Shown here one piece after another: positions 42,618-53,900 of a stretch of 64,000 nucleotides of DNA. Position numbers and translations under genes: made by a program. How positions within the stretch are numbered: position 1 is the first letter of the stretch; each line of letters begins with the position of its first letter. Where the stretch lies: the NCBI RefSeq assembly GCF_029537485.1, contig NZ_JARPUS010000006.1, positions 1 to 64,000 of the forward strand, given 5' to 3'. The notes beneath the pieces were generated by a model, which made no database searches, was not told the origin of the DNA, and saw only the letters and a program-made list of their open reading frames with translations. The DNA is from Pseudomonas sp. GOM6 (GTDB lineage: Bacteria > Pseudomonadota > Gammaproteobacteria > Pseudomonadales > Pseudomonadaceae).

Positions 42618-43850
42618 ATGCAGATCTACAAGGTTGGCGGCGCCGTACGCGACCGCCTGCTCGGCCGCCCGGTGGCAGACATCGACTGGGTGGTGGTGGG
42701 CGCCAGCGCCGAAGCCATGCAGGCCCAGGGCTTTCGCCCGGTCGGTAGCGACTTTCCGGTCTTTCTCCATCCGCAGAGCGGCGAGGAATATGCCCTGGCG
42801 CGCACCGAGCGCAAATCCGGCCAGGGCTACGGCGGCTTCACCTTCCACGCCAGTCCGGACGTCACCCTGGAAGAAGACCTGATCCGCCGCGACCTGACCG
42901 TCAACGCCATGGCCGAGGACGAGCACGGCAATGTGATCGACCCCTATGGCGGCCTGCAGGATCTCGAAGCACGCCTGCTGCGCCATGTTTCTCCCGCCTT
43001 CGCCGAAGACCCGCTGCGCGTGCTGCGCGTGGCGCGCTTTGCTGCTCGCTACGCACCACTGGGCTTCCGGGTTGCCGAAGAAACCCTGGCGCTGATGCGC
43101 CAACTGGCCGAGTCCGGCGAACTCAAGGCCCTGACCGCCGAGCGCAGCTGGAAGGAAATCTCCCGCGCCCTGCTGGAGCCGCGCCCGGACGTGTTCATTC
43201 AGGTACTGCGCGATTGCGGCGCCCTGGCGGAACTGCTGCCGGAGCTCGATGCACTGTTCGGCGTACCGCAAACCGCCAGCCATCACCCGGAAGTCGATAC
43301 CGGCGTGCACTGCCTGATGGTGCTGCAGCAGTGCGCCCAGCATGAACAGCCGCTGACCGTGCGCTGGGCCTGCCTGCTGCATGACCTGGGCAAAGGCCGC
43401 ACTCCGGAAAGCGAATGGCCACGGCATATCGCCCACGAAAAACGCGGGCTGAAGCTGATCGATGCGGTCAACCAGCGCTGCAAGGCTCCCCGGGACTGTG
43501 CCGAGTTGGCCCTGCTGGTCGGCGAGTACCACACCCACGGCCACCGGGCCCTGGAGCTGCGCGCCGATACCCTGCTGGACCTGCTGCAAGCCTTCGACGT
43601 GTACCGCCGCCCGCAGCGGTTCGAGGAATTCATCTCTGCCTGCGAAATGGACGCGCGCGGTCGCCTGGGTTTCGAGGAGCGCGACTATCCACAGGCCACC
43701 TACTTGCGCGGCGCCATGCAGGCGACACGCGCGGTAGCCGTACAGCCCTTGCTGGAACAGGGTTTCAAAGGCGCCGAGCTGGGCGAAGCGCTCAAACGCG
43801 AGCGCCTCAATGCCCTCAAGGCCTATAAGGAAAACGCAAAGCAAACGTAG
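42618..43850 (+). CDS. cca: Multifunctional CCA-adding enzyme
   Basis: Adds and repairs the 3' CCA of tRNAs. The 410-residue class II nucleotidyltransferase has [23 protein letters not shown] (catalytic DxD), the [10 protein letters not shown] motif, and a C-terminal HD domain ([12 protein letters not shown]) with phosphohydrolase activity in this family. GGAGG lies 10 bases upstream of the start. The TAG stop is inside a GTAG-ended palindrome shared with folK. Confidence 0.96.
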   Translation: MQIYKVGGAVRDRLLGRPVADIDWVVVGASAEAMQAQGFRPVGSDFPVFLHPQSGEEYALARTERKSGQGYGGFTFHASPDVTLEEDLIRRDLTVNAMAEDEHGNVIDPYGGLQDLEARLLRHVSPAFAEDPLRVLRVARFAARYAPLGFRVAEETLALMRQLAESGELKALTAERSWKEISRALLEPRPDVFIQVLRDCGALAELLPELDALFGVPQTASHHPEVDTGVHCLMVLQQCAQHEQPLTVRWACLLHDLGKGRTPESEWPRHIAHEKRGLKLIDAVNQRCKAPRDCAELALLVGEYHTHGHRALELRADTLLDLLQAFDVYRRPQRFEEFISACEMDARGRLGFEERDYPQATYLRGAMQATRAVAVQPLLEQGFKGAELGEALKRERLNALKAYKENAKQT

Positions 43851-43870
43851 CCCGGATGCAATCCGGCTAC
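43847..43870. repeat. GTAG-ended palindrome containing both cca and folK stop codons
   Basis: GTAGCCCGGAT (43847-43857) pairs with ATCCGGCTAC (43861-43870), with one bulged C and a GCA loop. The left GTAG gives the cca TAG and the right end, read on the other strand, gives the folK TAG. CGTAGCCCGGATGCAATCCGG-type repeats are common in Pseudomonas (from memory). Confidence 0.7.
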
Positions 43871-44400
43871 AGAGAGGCGGGGTTGGCCTGGATCAGCTCG
43901 GACGGGGTCAGCTCGACGCCACGCCACTGGAAAGCCACAGGCCATAGCTGCTGATCGATGTGCGTCTCACGCCAAAGCTCGGCAAAGGGCTTTCCCACCT
44001 CGGGATGCGCCACCGTGGGTGCGAGCAGCGCCAGCGGCCAGAGCACAAAAGCGTTTTTGAGAATTTCCGCGCGTGGCAGCACCAAGCCATCGAAGCGGCC
44101 AACCTGCTGGCCATACAACAGCACGTCGATATCCAGTGGCAACCCACTACGCTCCGGCGCATAGCGGCCATTGTCAGCCTCAATGCACTTGAGCCGACGA
44201 TCTAGCTCAGCCAACGGCAGGTCGGTGCGCGCACTGATGACCAGGTTATAGAAGTGGGAGCTCTTGATCCCCACCGGTGCACTCTCGAACACCGGGGAGC
44301 AGCACAGATCCTGCAGGAAGCTGGCAAGCGCATCGAGACCGGCACGCAGGCGCACGTCCCGCTCGGTGTTGCTGCCCAGCCCGAGAAATATCCTGGTCAT
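43867..44400 (-). CDS. folK: HPPK-like pyrophosphokinase FolK
   Basis: 2-amino-4-hydroxy-6-hydroxymethyldihydropteridine pyrophosphokinase of folate synthesis. The 177-residue protein has [11 protein letters not shown], a middle [14 protein letters not shown] and the HPPK signature region [14 protein letters not shown] (metal-binding Asp). It overlaps folB by 4 bases. Many Pseudomonas have a second, pcnB-linked folK; the folB linkage marks this as the PA0583-type copy, whose activity is less documented. Confidence 0.9.
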   Translation of the reverse strand: MTRIFLGLGSNTERDVRLRAGLDALASFLQDLCCSPVFESAPVGIKSSHFYNLVISARTDLPLAELDRRLKCIEADNGRYAPERSGLPLDIDVLLYGQQVGRFDGLVLPRAEILKNAFVLWPLALLAPTVAHPEVGKPFAELWRETHIDQQLWPVAFQWRGVELTPSELIQANPASL

Positions 44401-44747
44401 CGCGAGCGCTCGATTTCCACACCCACACTGAGGGCCAGAGGATTGGCGCCCGGCTTGGTCACCCGCAGGCGCAGCCAGGGCGCGCCAAACTGGGCCAGCA
44501 GGCTCTCGGCAAGACGCTCGGCGAAGGTTTCCACCAGCTCGAAGCGAGCCGCTGCGGCAAAGGCCTGGATGTGCTGATTGACTGCCGCGTAATCGAGCGC
44601 CTTGGCCAGGTCATCATCTGCCGCTGCCGGGCGGATGTCCCAGGCGAAGGTCAGATCCAGGCGCAAGCACTGGCGAATACCGCGCTCCCAGTCGTAGGCG
44701 CCGATCAGGGTGTCGACCTCCAGCCCCTCGATGAAAACCTTGTCCAC
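44397..44747 (-). CDS. folB: Dihydroneopterin aldolase FolB
   Basis: Splits 7,8-dihydroneopterin to the hydroxymethyl pterin used by FolK. The 116-residue protein has [23 protein letters not shown] at the N-terminus and [13 protein letters not shown] in the middle. It is coupled to folK by a 4-base overlap and divergent from plsY with a 60-base gap. Confidence 0.95.
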   Translation of the reverse strand: MDKVFIEGLEVDTLIGAYDWERGIRQCLRLDLTFAWDIRPAAADDDLAKALDYAAVNQHIQAFAAAARFELVETFAERLAESLLAQFGAPWLRLRVTKPGANPLALSVGVEIERSR

Positions 44748-44750
44748 CTG

Positions 44751-44778
44751 TTCACTCCACTCGTCACGCCGCTAGAAT
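44751..44778 (+). promoter_or_regulatory. Candidate plsY promoter
   Basis: TTCACT (44751-44756) and TAGAAT (44773-44778) are 16 bases apart, about 30 bases before the plsY ATG. Confidence 0.4.
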
Positions 44779-44807
44779 CGGGACTCCCTCGCCCCGGAAT
44801 GGACACC

Positions 44808-45377
44808 ATGTTCTGGCTGTTGGTCCCACTCGCCTACCTGCTTGGCTCTCTGTCCTTCGCCATCCTGCTCAGCCGCCTCGCGGGCGGGCCAGACCCACGC
44901 GCCAGTGGTTCGGGCAACCCCGGCGCCACCAACATGTTGCGCGTCGCGGGCAAGAAGCTGGCCATCCTCACCCTGCTTGGCGATCTGGGCAAGGGCCTGC
45001 TGCCGGTGCTGGTCGCCGATCTGCTCGGCCTCGGCATTCAGCAGCAGGCCTGGATCGGCCTGGCCGCCGTCGTCGGCCATCTCTACCCAGTCTACTTTCG
45101 CTTTCGCGGCGGCAAGGGCGTGGCGACGGCAGCCGGCATGCTGTTGGGGCTCTATCCACCAGCAGCCCTGCTGGCCCTCGGCGCCTGGGCTTTAGTGTTC
45201 TTCCTTACCCGCACCAGTTCACTGGCTTCGCTGATCGCCACGCCGCTGACCCTGCCATTGCTGGCCTGGCAGCAACCCGGCGCGCTATTACCGATGTGTG
45301 TGCTGACCGGACTGATCGTCTGGCGCCATCGCGGCAATCTACGCGACCTGCTCGGCGGGCGCGAACGGCATTTCTAA
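44808..45377 (+). CDS. plsY: Acyl-phosphate:glycerol-3-phosphate acyltransferase PlsY
   Basis: First acyl transfer of phospholipid synthesis, in the inner membrane. The 189-residue multi-pass protein has the three conserved cytosolic loops: [33 protein letters not shown], and a C-terminal [20 protein letters not shown]. Either ATG 44799 or 44808 could start it; 44808 gives the usual 189 residues. It is convergent with tsaD across a 19-base gap with no terminator. Confidence 0.95.
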   Translation: MFWLLVPLAYLLGSLSFAILLSRLAGGPDPRASGSGNPGATNMLRVAGKKLAILTLLGDLGKGLLPVLVADLLGLGIQQQAWIGLAAVVGHLYPVYFRFRGGKGVATAAGMLLGLYPPAALLALGAWALVFFLTRTSSLASLIATPLTLPLLAWQQPGALLPMCVLTGLIVWRHRGNLRDLLGGRERHF

Positions 45378-45396
45378 TCCGTCACCTGAGCCCCGC

Positions 45397-46422
45397 TCAT
45401 ATGGCCGGCAGTTGCTCCATGGGCCAGCGCGCCTGCACCTTGATCTGCGGGCCCTCGTGCTGGCCGGCCAACAGCCGTTGGGTCCCCGCGTAAGCGATCA
45501 TCGCGCCGTTATCGGTGCAGAAGCGCGGACGCGCATAGAACACCTTGCCTTTCAGGCCCTCCAGCATGCTCTCCAGCGAGCGGCGCAAAGCCTGGTTGGC
45601 ACTGACACCACCGGCGATCACCAGGCTGTTCAGGCCGGTCTGCTTGAGCGCGCGCTTGCATTTGATCGTCAGGGTATCGACCACCGCTTCCTGGAAGGCG
45701 CGGGCGATATCGGCCCGGGTCTGCTCGCTGGCATCACCGGCATCGCGGCACTGCTGCCAGGTATTGAGGGTGAAGGTCTTGAGGCCGCTGAAGCTGAAAT
45801 CCAGGCCCGGCCGATCGGTCATCGGCCGCGGGAAGGCAAAGCGCCCAGCCACGCCCTGCTCGGCCAGCCGCGCAATTTCCGGGCCGCCGGGGTAGTCCAG
45901 GCCCATCAGCTTGGCGGTCTTGTCGAAGGCCTCACCAGCGGCATCGTCCAGCGACTCGCCGAGCAACTGGTACTGGCCGATGCCATCGACGCGCACCAGC
46001 TGGGTGTGGCCGCCGGAGACCAGCAAGGCGACGAACGGAAAGGCCGGCGGCTGCTCTTCCAGCATCGGCGCCAGCAGATGGCCTTCCATATGGTGCACAC
46101 CCACCGCCGGGATGCCCCAGGCAAAGGCCAGTGCCTGGGCGCAGGAGGCGCCGACCAGCAGCGCGCCGACCAGTCCCGGACCGGAGGTATAGGCAATGGC
46201 TTCGATTTGCTCGCGCTCGACACCCGCTTCGGCCAGCACTTCGCGAATCAGCGGCAGCATACGTTTGACGTGATCACGCGAGGCCAACTCGGGCACTACG
46301 CCGCCAAACACCCGATGCTGCTCGATCTGGCTGAACAGCGCATCGGCCAGCAAGCCGCGCTCGCTGTCGTAAAGGGCGACACCAGTTTCGTCGCAGGAGG
46401 TTTCCAGTCCCAGCACCAGCAT
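45397..46422 (-). CDS. tsaD: tRNA N6-threonylcarbamoyladenosine transferase TsaD
   Basis: With TsaB and TsaE, transfers threonylcarbamoyl to A37 of ANN-reading tRNAs. The 341-residue ASKHA-fold protein starts [19 protein letters not shown] and has the metal ligands in [11 protein letters not shown] plus [21 protein letters not shown] and [12 protein letters not shown]. The ATG at 46422 is chosen over upstream frame to 46527. It is divergent from rpsU. Confidence 0.97.
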   Translation of the reverse strand: MLVLGLETSCDETGVALYDSERGLLADALFSQIEQHRVFGGVVPELASRDHVKRMLPLIREVLAEAGVEREQIEAIAYTSGPGLVGALLVGASCAQALAFAWGIPAVGVHHMEGHLLAPMLEEQPPAFPFVALLVSGGHTQLVRVDGIGQYQLLGESLDDAAGEAFDKTAKLMGLDYPGGPEIARLAEQGVAGRFAFPRPMTDRPGLDFSFSGLKTFTLNTWQQCRDAGDASEQTRADIARAFQEAVVDTLTIKCKRALKQTGLNSLVIAGGVSANQALRRSLESMLEGLKGKVFYARPRFCTDNGAMIAYAGTQRLLAGQHEGPQIKVQARWPMEQLPAI

Positions 46423-46511
46423 GGCGTGTGGCCTATAGAAGGGGGTCGATTCGAAGGCGCGGATAATAATCGCCGTCCGGCGGCCGGGCCAGCGCTTTTC
46501 GATCAGAGGCT

Positions 46512-46540
46512 TTGCATTCCGTAGCATGAGGCGTTAATAT
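46512..46540 (+). promoter_or_regulatory. sigma70 promoter of rpsU-dnaG-rpoD
   Basis: TTGCAT (46512-46517) and TAATAT (46535-46540) have an ideal 17-base spacer. The start would be near 46547, leaving a leader of about 78 bases before rpsU. Confidence 0.65.
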
Positions 46541-46624
46541 CCGCAGCCCTTGAAAACCGACGTACTCCCGTGCCCTTGCCGGATCGCGTCGTCCATTCGG
46601 TAAAACAGTGAAGGTACGACCTGG

Positions 46625-46840
46625 ATGCCAGCCGTCAAAGTTAAAGAGAACGAACCCTTCGACGTAGCTCTGCGTCGCTTCAAGCGCTCCTGCGAAAAGG
46701 CCGGTGTACTGGCCGAAGTGCGCAGCCGCGAGTTCTACGAGAAGCCCACCACCGAGCGCAAGCGCAAGGCAGCTGCCGCTGTTAAGCGTCACGCCAAGAA
46801 AGTGCAGCGCGAACAGCGCCGCCGCGAGCGTCTGTACTGA
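46625..46840 (+). CDS. rpsU: 30S ribosomal protein S21
   Basis: A small basic ribosomal protein of 71 residues ([21 protein letters not shown] start, ending [11 protein letters not shown]). It is the first gene of the conserved macromolecular-synthesis operon with dnaG and rpoD. Two terminators follow it, which would let S21 be made in large excess over primase. Confidence 0.98.
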   Translation: MPAVKVKENEPFDVALRRFKRSCEKAGVLAEVRSREFYEKPTTERKRKAAAAVKRHAKKVQREQRRRERLY

Positions 46841-46873
46841 GTTATCAGTCGCGCCGCTAAAGGCTTCCGCACT

Positions 46874-46894
46874 ACCCGGCTTCGGCCGGGTTTT
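46874..46894 (+). terminator. First terminator after rpsU
   Basis: ACCCGGC and GCCGGGT form a 7-bp stem with a UUCG tetraloop, followed by TTTT. Confidence 0.85.
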
Positions 46895-46903
46895 GCATTT
46901 CTG

Positions 46904-46940
46904 ACTCCGCTTCGCCATTCGGCGATGACCGGAGTTTTTT
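46904..46940 (+). terminator. Second terminator after rpsU
   Basis: An outer stem ACTCCG/CGGAGT encloses an inner TCGCC/GGCGA hairpin and ends in six T. It lies 41 bases before dnaG and 10 bases after the first terminator. Confidence 0.8.
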
Positions 46941-46980
46941 CGTTTATGCTGCCGCCTTTCTTCTCCAACACTGACGAACC

Positions 46981-48981
46981 ATGGCCGGTCTGATTCCCCA
47001 GTCCTTCATCGATGACCTGCTCAACCGCACCGACATAGTCGAGGTGGTGAGTTCGCGCATCCAACTGAAGAAGGCCGGCAAGAACTACACGGCCTGCTGC
47101 CCTTTCCATAAGGAGAAGACCCCCTCCTTCAGCGTCAGCCCGGACAAGCAGTTCTACTACTGCTTCGGCTGTGGCGCCGGCGGCAATGCTCTCGGCTTCA
47201 TCATGGATCACGACAGCCTGGAGTTCCCCCAGGCCGTCGAGGAACTGGCCAAGCGCGCCGGCATGGATATCCCCCGCGAGGAAGGTGGACGCGGGCGAAC
47301 GCCGCGACAGCCGGTCGACTCGCCACTCTACCCACTGCTCACCGCCGCCGCCGACTATTACCGCCAAGCCCTGAAGAGCCACCCGACGCGCAAGTCGGCC
47401 GTGGACTACCTCAAGGGCCGCGGCCTCTCCGGCGAAATCGCCCGCGACTTCGGCCTGGGCTTCGCCCCACCCGGCTGGGACAACCTGAACAAGCACATGG
47501 CCGGCGACAAGCTGCAGCAGAAAGCCATGATCGACGCCGGCCTGCTGATCGAGAACGCCGAGAACGGACGCATCTACGACCGCTTCCGCGATCGCGTGAT
47601 GTTCCCCATCCGCGACAGCCGCGGCCGCGTCATCGCCTTCGGCGGCCGGGTACTGGGTGACGACAAACCCAAGTACCTGAACTCGCCGGAAACCCCGGTC
47701 TTCCACAAAGGCCAGGAGCTCTACGGCCTCTACGAGGCACGCAAAAGCAACCGCGATCTCGACGAGATCATGGTGGTCGAAGGCTACATGGACGTCATCG
47801 CCCTGGCCCAGCAAGGCCTGCGCAACGCGGTGGCCACCCTCGGCACGGCGACCAGCGAGGAACACCTCAAGCGCCTGTTCCGCCTGGTGCCCAGCGTCCT
47901 ATTCTGCTTCGATGGCGACGGCGCCGGACGCAAGGCCGCCTGGCGCGCCTTGGAAGCCACCCTGCCCAACCTGCAGGACGGCCGCCGCGCGCGCTTCCTG
48001 TTCCTGCCCGAAGGCGAAGACCCGGACACCCTGGTGCGCAGCGAAGGCACCGACGCCTTCCGCGCGCGCATCAACCAGCACGCCCAGCCACTGGCCGACT
48101 ACTTCTTCCAGCAGCTCTCGGAAGAAGCAGACCCGCGCTCGCTGGAAGGCAAGGCACACCTGGTGACCCTGGCCGCACCGCTGATCGACAAGATCCCCGG
48201 TAATCACCTGCGAGCCCTCATGCGCCAACGCCTGTCGGAGATCACCGGCCTGTCCGGCGAGATGCTGCAGCAGGTCGCGCAAAGCGCGCCACCCGCGCCC
48301 ACTGCGGGCCAAAGCCATGAGCCGCCAGCCGACTACGGCCATTATTACGACGCCCAGCCGGAATATGGCGATATCGCCGACTATGCCGACCATATCGAGC
48401 CACCCGCTGAAGCCTACGAACAGAAAAAAACCTGGCAGAAAAGCGAAGGCAAACCCTGGAAGAAGGATGGCGACTGGAAAAAAGGTGGCGACTGGCGCAA
48501 AGGCTCGCGAGATAACGCCCCGCCGCGCAAGCCGGTCAATGTCGAATCACCGACCCTGACCGCCCTGCGAACCCTGCTACACCATCCAGAGCTTGCACAA
48601 AGCGTTGAAGATGTCAGCCATTTCGCCGACGAAGGCGACACTTACGCCCAGCTCCTGGTAGCGCTGGTCGGCACCCTGCAGAAAAGCCCCAAGCTGCGCT
48701 CACTGCAGCTCATCGCCCGCTGGCACGGCACCGATCAGGGGCGCCTACTGCGCGCACTGGCCGAAAAGGAGTGGCTGATCGAAGGCAGCAATCTTGAAAA
48801 GCAGTTCTTCGACACCATTACTACACTTGCCACTAATCAGCTGCAAAAGCGCCGTGATCAACTGCTGCGCAGCGTCATGCACAAAAGCCCCAGCGAACTC
48901 AGCGACGAAGAAAAGACTCTACTGAGAGAACACTTCAGCCAGAGCCTCTCGACCGGCGACAAGAGCCAAACTGGCGCCTGA
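46981..48981 (+). CDS. dnaG: DNA primase DnaG
   Basis: Makes RNA primers for replication. The 666-residue protein has the CHC2 zinc site (C40, H43, C61, C64), the RNA polymerase core with TOPRIM EIMVVEGYMDVIAL and the metal-binding CFDGDGAGRKAAWRA, and a C-terminal DnaB-binding domain. Between core and C-terminus, residues about 478-512 hold an unusual Trp/Lys/Gly-rich stretch with repeated GDWKKG-type units. No clear Shine-Dalgarno precedes the ATG. Confidence 0.97.
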   Translation: MAGLIPQSFIDDLLNRTDIVEVVSSRIQLKKAGKNYTACCPFHKEKTPSFSVSPDKQFYYCFGCGAGGNALGFIMDHDSLEFPQAVEELAKRAGMDIPREEGGRGRTPRQPVDSPLYPLLTAAADYYRQALKSHPTRKSAVDYLKGRGLSGEIARDFGLGFAPPGWDNLNKHMAGDKLQQKAMIDAGLLIENAENGRIYDRFRDRVMFPIRDSRGRVIAFGGRVLGDDKPKYLNSPETPVFHKGQELYGLYEARKSNRDLDEIMVVEGYMDVIALAQQGLRNAVATLGTATSEEHLKRLFRLVPSVLFCFDGDGAGRKAAWRALEATLPNLQDGRRARFLFLPEGEDPDTLVRSEGTDAFRARINQHAQPLADYFFQQLSEEADPRSLEGKAHLVTLAAPLIDKIPGNHLRALMRQRLSEITGLSGEMLQQVAQSAPPAPTAGQSHEPPADYGHYYDAQPEYGDIADYADHIEPPAEAYEQKKTWQKSEGKPWKKDGDWKKGGDWRKGSRDNAPPRKPVNVESPTLTALRTLLHHPELAQSVEDVSHFADEGDTYAQLLVALVGTLQKSPKLRSLQLIARWHGTDQGRLLRALAEKEWLIEGSNLEKQFFDTITTLATNQLQKRRDQLLRSVMHKSPSELSDEEKTLLREHFSQSLSTGDKSQTGA

Positions 48982-48995
48982 GCCCCAAATTCAGG

Positions 48996-49001
48996 TATAA
49001 T
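48996..49001 (+). promoter_or_regulatory. Probable promoter (-10) in front of rpoD
   Basis: A perfect TATAAT lies in the 67-base dnaG-rpoD gap, 47 bases upstream of the ATG. The -35 region inside the dnaG end is poor (TGGCGC). It would allow rpoD to be expressed apart from rpsU-dnaG. Confidence 0.5.
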
Positions 49002-49048
49002 CCTCGGCTTATTTTTAGCCCGCCAAGACCTTCAGTGGATAGGGTGTT

Positions 49049-50893
49049 ATGTCCGGAAAAGCGCAACAGCAATCTCGTTTGAAAGAGTTGATCAGCCGTG
49101 GTCGTGAGCAGGGTTACCTGACTTACGCCGAGGTCAACGACCACCTGCCGGAGGATATTTCCGATCCGGAACAGGTGGAAGACATCATCCGCATGATCAA
49201 CGACATGGGGATCAACGTATTCGAGAGCGCTCCGGATGCGGATGCCCTGTTGCTGGCCGAAGCTGACACCGACGAAGCCGCAGCCGAAGAAGCTGCCGCT
49301 GCGCTGGCGGCAGTAGAGACCGATATCGGCCGCACCACCGACCCAGTGCGCATGTACATGCGTGAAATGGGCACCGTGGAACTGCTGACCCGCGAAGGCG
49401 AGATCGAAATCGCCAAGCGTATTGAGGAAGGTATCCGCGAAGTCATGGGCGCCATCGCCCACTTCCCCGGAACCGTCGACAGCATCCTGGCCGAATACCA
49501 GCGTGTTACCAGCGAAGGCGGCCGCCTGTCCGACATCTTCAACGGCTACATCGACCCGGATGACGGCAACCTGCCGGCCGAGGAAGTCGAGCCCGAGCTC
49601 AAGGAAGCTGCCGCCGAAGAAAAGGACGACGAGGAAGAGGACGAAGACGGCGATAGCGATTCCGATGACGAAGGCGATGGCGGCCCGGACCCGGAAGAAG
49701 CCGCTCGCCGTTTCGGCGCCGTAGCCGAGCAGCTGGAAAAGACTCTCAAGGCCCTGAAAAAGCATGGCCGCGGCAGCAAACAGGCGACCCAGGAGCAACT
49801 GACCCTGGCCGAACTGTTCATGCCGATCAAACTGATCCCCAAACAGTTCGAAGCCCTGGTCGACCGTGTACGCGGCTCGCTGGAGCAGGTTCGCGCCCAG
49901 GAACGCGCCATCATGCAGCTGTGCGTGCGTGATGCCCGCATGCCGCGCGCCGACTTCCTCAAGCTGTTCCCCGGCAACGAAGTGGATACCACCTGGGCCG
50001 CCGGTCTGGCCAAGGGCAAGGCCAAATACGCCGAGGCCATCGCCAATGTGCAGGCCGATATCCAGCGCTGCCAGGAAAAGATGATCGCCATCGAGGCCGA
50101 CGCCGGCCTGGTGATTGCCGAGATCAAGGACATCAACCGCCGCATGTCCATCGGTGAGGCGAAGGCCCGCCGCGCCAAGAAGGAAATGGTCGAGGCCAAC
50201 CTGCGCCTGGTGATCTCCATCGCCAAGAAGTACACCAACCGCGGCCTGCAGTTCCTCGACCTGATCCAGGAAGGCAACATCGGCCTGATGAAGGCGGTAG
50301 ACAAGTTCGAATACCGCCGCGGCTACAAGTTCTCGACCTATGCCACCTGGTGGATCCGCCAGGCGATCACCCGCTCGATCGCCGACCAGGCGCGCACCAT
50401 CCGTATTCCGGTGCACATGATCGAGACCATCAACAAGCTCAACCGCATCTCTCGCCAGATGCTCCAGGAAATGGGTCGCGAACCTACCCCTGAAGAACTG
50501 GGCGAGCGCATGGAGATGCCCGAGGACAAGATCCGCAAGGTCCTGAAGATCGCCAAAGAGCCGATCTCTATGGAGACGCCGATCGGCGACGACGAAGACT
50601 CGCACCTGGGCGACTTCATCGAGGACTCCACCATGCAGTCGCCGATCGAGGTGGCCACCGTGGAAAGCCTCAAGGAAGCCACCCGCGAGGTCCTGGCCGG
50701 GCTCACCGCTCGCGAGGCCAAGGTCCTGCGCATGCGCTTCGGCATCGACATGAACACCGACCACACCCTTGAGGAAGTCGGCAAACAGTTCGATGTCACC
50801 CGTGAGCGCATTCGCCAGATCGAGGCCAAGGCACTGCGCAAGTTGCGCCATCCGACGCGCAGTGAGCACTTACGCTCCTTCCTCGACGAGTGA
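49049..50893 (+). CDS. rpoD: RNA polymerase housekeeping sigma factor RpoD
   Basis: Sigma-70 of 614 residues. Region 1.1 starts [22 protein letters not shown]; region 1.2 has [32 protein letters not shown] very acidic insert (about 190-220) is typical of the sigma70 non-conserved region. Region 2 has the core- and -10-binding [20 protein letters not shown] equivalent, and region 4.2 ends [20 protein letters not shown]. Last gene of the rpsU-dnaG-rpoD block, with a strong terminator. Confidence 0.98.
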   Translation: MSGKAQQQSRLKELISRGREQGYLTYAEVNDHLPEDISDPEQVEDIIRMINDMGINVFESAPDADALLLAEADTDEAAAEEAAAALAAVETDIGRTTDPVRMYMREMGTVELLTREGEIEIAKRIEEGIREVMGAIAHFPGTVDSILAEYQRVTSEGGRLSDIFNGYIDPDDGNLPAEEVEPELKEAAAEEKDDEEEDEDGDSDSDDEGDGGPDPEEAARRFGAVAEQLEKTLKALKKHGRGSKQATQEQLTLAELFMPIKLIPKQFEALVDRVRGSLEQVRAQERAIMQLCVRDARMPRADFLKLFPGNEVDTTWAAGLAKGKAKYAEAIANVQADIQRCQEKMIAIEADAGLVIAEIKDINRRMSIGEAKARRAKKEMVEANLRLVISIAKKYTNRGLQFLDLIQEGNIGLMKAVDKFEYRRGYKFSTYATWWIRQAITRSIADQARTIRIPVHMIETINKLNRISRQMLQEMGREPTPEELGERMEMPEDKIRKVLKIAKEPISMETPIGDDEDSHLGDFIEDSTMQSPIEVATVESLKEATREVLAGLTAREAKVLRMRFGIDMNTDHTLEEVGKQFDVTRERIRQIEAKALRKLRHPTRSEHLRSFLDE

Positions 50894-50898
50894 TAACG

Positions 50899-50927
50899 AA
50901 AACCCCGACAAATTGTCGGGGTTTTTT
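50899..50927 (+). terminator. Terminator after rpoD
   Basis: AACCCCGACAA and TTGTCGGGGTT are perfect 11-base arms around a single A, followed by TTTT and more T. A very stable intrinsic terminator. Confidence 0.92.
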
Positions 50928-50980
50928 GTTTTCCTGCGGGCTACACTGCAAGCAGTCAATGGCGTTACCGGAATCACCGC

Positions 50981-53900
50981 ATGTCGCGTCTGCTGGCCAT
51001 TCTTCTGTCGTGTCTGGCGTACTGGATGCAGCCTGCGGCGGCGCTTGAGCTAAGCCCAGAGGAAGAAGCCTGGCTCGCCGAAAATCACCCGATTCGCCTT
51101 GGCATAGACGCATCCTGGCCACCCTTCGAGTTTCGTGACGCCAGCGGTCGCTACAGCGGCCTCAGCGCCGGCTATGTCCAGCTGATCGAAGAGCGACTCA
51201 AGCTCAGCCTGACACCTGTTGAACCCAAGAACTGGAGCGAAGTGCTCGCCAGTGCCAGGAGCGGCAAGTTGGACCTGCTGCCAGGCGTGATGTCGACCCC
51301 GGAACGACAACGCGACCTGATCTTCACACGCCCCTACCTGGATTTCCCGATTGTCATCCTGGCCCACCGGGACGGTCCGCAGCCAAGCAGCATGCAGGAC
51401 CTTTACGGCCTGAAGATTGCGGTCGTCAAGGATTATGCTCCCCACGAACTGCTGCGCAACCGCCACCCGGACCTCAGCCTACTGCCCCTGCCCAGTGTCA
51501 ATGCCGCGCTACAAGCGCTGGCTTCCGGCCAAACCGACGCCATGGTCGGCGACCTCGCCTCCAGCGTCTGGAGCATGCGCCAGCTGAAGCTGGAGGGTGT
51601 GCAGATCAGCGGCGAAACACCCTACCGCTACCAGCTGGCCATGGCGGCGCCGAAGAGCCAGGCCGTGCTGATCGGCATACTCGACAAGCTGTTCGCCGAC
51701 CTCAGCACGCAAGAAATCGAGGCACTGCAGGAGCCCTGGATAGGCGGCGTGCTCGATCGCCGCCAAGTCTGGCGCCAAGCCCTGCTATATGGGCTCCCCG
51801 CACTACTGCTGGTGCTGGCTGTACTGGCGATTGTTCTGCGCATCAACCGCCGCCTGCGCCAGGAAATGCAGGAGCGCCAGGCACTGGAAGAGCTATTGCG
51901 CACCAGCGAACAGCATTATCGAGGCTTGATCGAGAGCCTCTCGGCCATTGCCTGGGAAGCCAACCCTGAGAACTTCCAGTTCACCTATGTATCGCCGCAC
52001 GCCGTGAAACTGCTCGGTTACCCGCTGACAGACTGGCTCCAGCCTGGTTTCTGGCAGCGCACGATACACCCTGATGACCTGCCCACTGCGCTGGCCAGCT
52101 GCGGACGTCTGCAGGAGCAAGTACGTGACCATGAAATCGAATACCGCATGCTCGACAGCCAGGGCAAGACGGTCTGGATACGCGACATCGTCACCCTGTT
52201 CCGGCGCGACGGACGCCTGGTCGCACGCGGCCTGATGATCGACATCAGCGCCGCCAAACAGGCTGAGCAGGCGCAGCGACTGTCCGAGGAGAAGTTCGCC
52301 TCGGTGTTCCACAACTGCCCCGACATCCTGGTCATCGCCCGCCGAACAGACGGCGTGCTGCTGAGCGTCAACCATACCTTCGAGCAGCAACTCGGCATCC
52401 CAGCCGCCGAAGCAGTCGGCAAAACGGCAACACAGCTCGATATCTGGGGCCATGCCGGCATCGGCCCACTGCTGCTCGACCGCCTGCAAGAGCAAGCATT
52501 GAACAATATCGAAATGCCGTTTCGCCGACGCAACGGCGAACCCTTCACCGCACTGATCTCGGCACAGCACATCGCACTGGATGGCCAGCCTGCACTGGTC
52601 GTGGCCGTACGCGACATCACTCAGCTCAAGCAAACCCAGCGGCAACTCAAGGTGTCCGAGGAAAAATTCGCCAAGGCCTTCCATGCCTCGCCGGACGGCA
52701 TGCTGATCACCCGCCTCAGCGATGGACAGGTGCTGGAGGCCAACGAGGGATTCAGCCGCATTACGGGCCACGACTACCAGCAGGCGATTGGCCGCACCAC
52801 CGCAGAACTGGATATCTGGGTAGACCCCAACGACCGCCTGCGCATGATCGAACAAGTCAGCCGTCAGGGCATGGCCCGGGATTTTCGTGCCTGGATCTAC
52901 AACAACCGGGGCCAGCGCCGCCTGGGCGAACTGGCAGCGCAGCCAATCACCATCGACGACGAACCCTGCATGCTGACCATCGCTCGCGACATTACCGAGC
53001 GCGAACAGATGCAGGAGCGCCTTCACCAGGCCGCGACCGTATTCGAAAGCACCGCCGAGGGGGTCATGATCACCGACCTCGAACAGCGTATTACCGCCGT
53101 CAACCGCGCCTTCACCGACATCACCGGCTTTACCGAAGCAGAAGCTCTGGGCCAGACCCCGCGCCTGCTCGCCTCCGGCAAGCACGACAGCGCCTTCTAC
53201 GCGGCCATGTGGCACCAACTGGCTGCCGAAGGCCACTGGCAGGGAGAAGTGTGCAACAGGCGCAAGAATGGCGAGCTCTATCCGGAGTGGCTGACCATCA
53301 GCGCCGTACGTGACCAGAGCGGCCAGATCACCCACTTCGTCGGCGTGTTTGCTGACATCAGTTCACTCAAGCAGGCTCAGGACAGGCTCGACTACCAGGC
53401 CCACCATGACCCGCTGACGGGCCTCCCCAACCGCATGCTGTTCGAAAACCGCCTGGACAACGCGCTCAAGGACGCCCGCGCCGACCACCAGTGTGGCGCC
53501 GTGCTGTTCCTCGATCTGGATCGTTTCAAGCACATCAACGACAGCCTCGGCCATCCGATTGGCGACCAACTGCTCAAGGCCATTGCCCTGCGCCTGCGCG
53601 AACAACTACGCGACATCGACACCGTCGCCCGCCTGGGCGGCGACGAATTCATCGTCCTTCTTCCCGGCCTGCACCAGCCGCGTGATGCCGAGCGCGTCGC
53701 CACCAAGCTGCTGGCCTGTTTCGGCGCGCCCTTCCAGGCCGATGGCCATGAATTCTTCACTAGCGCCAGCATCGGCATCAGCCTGTTCCCCCAAGACGGC
53801 AACGACGTGCCTACCCTGATCAAGAATGCTGACGCGGCCATGTACAGCTCCAAGGCCAAAGGCCGCAACCGTAGCGAGTTCTATACCCGCAAACTGACCT

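Noticed and set aside
48935..50869. A 644-codon open frame antisense to rpoD
   Set aside because: Mirror frame of a certain sigma-70 gene; product composition is typical of an antisense shadow.
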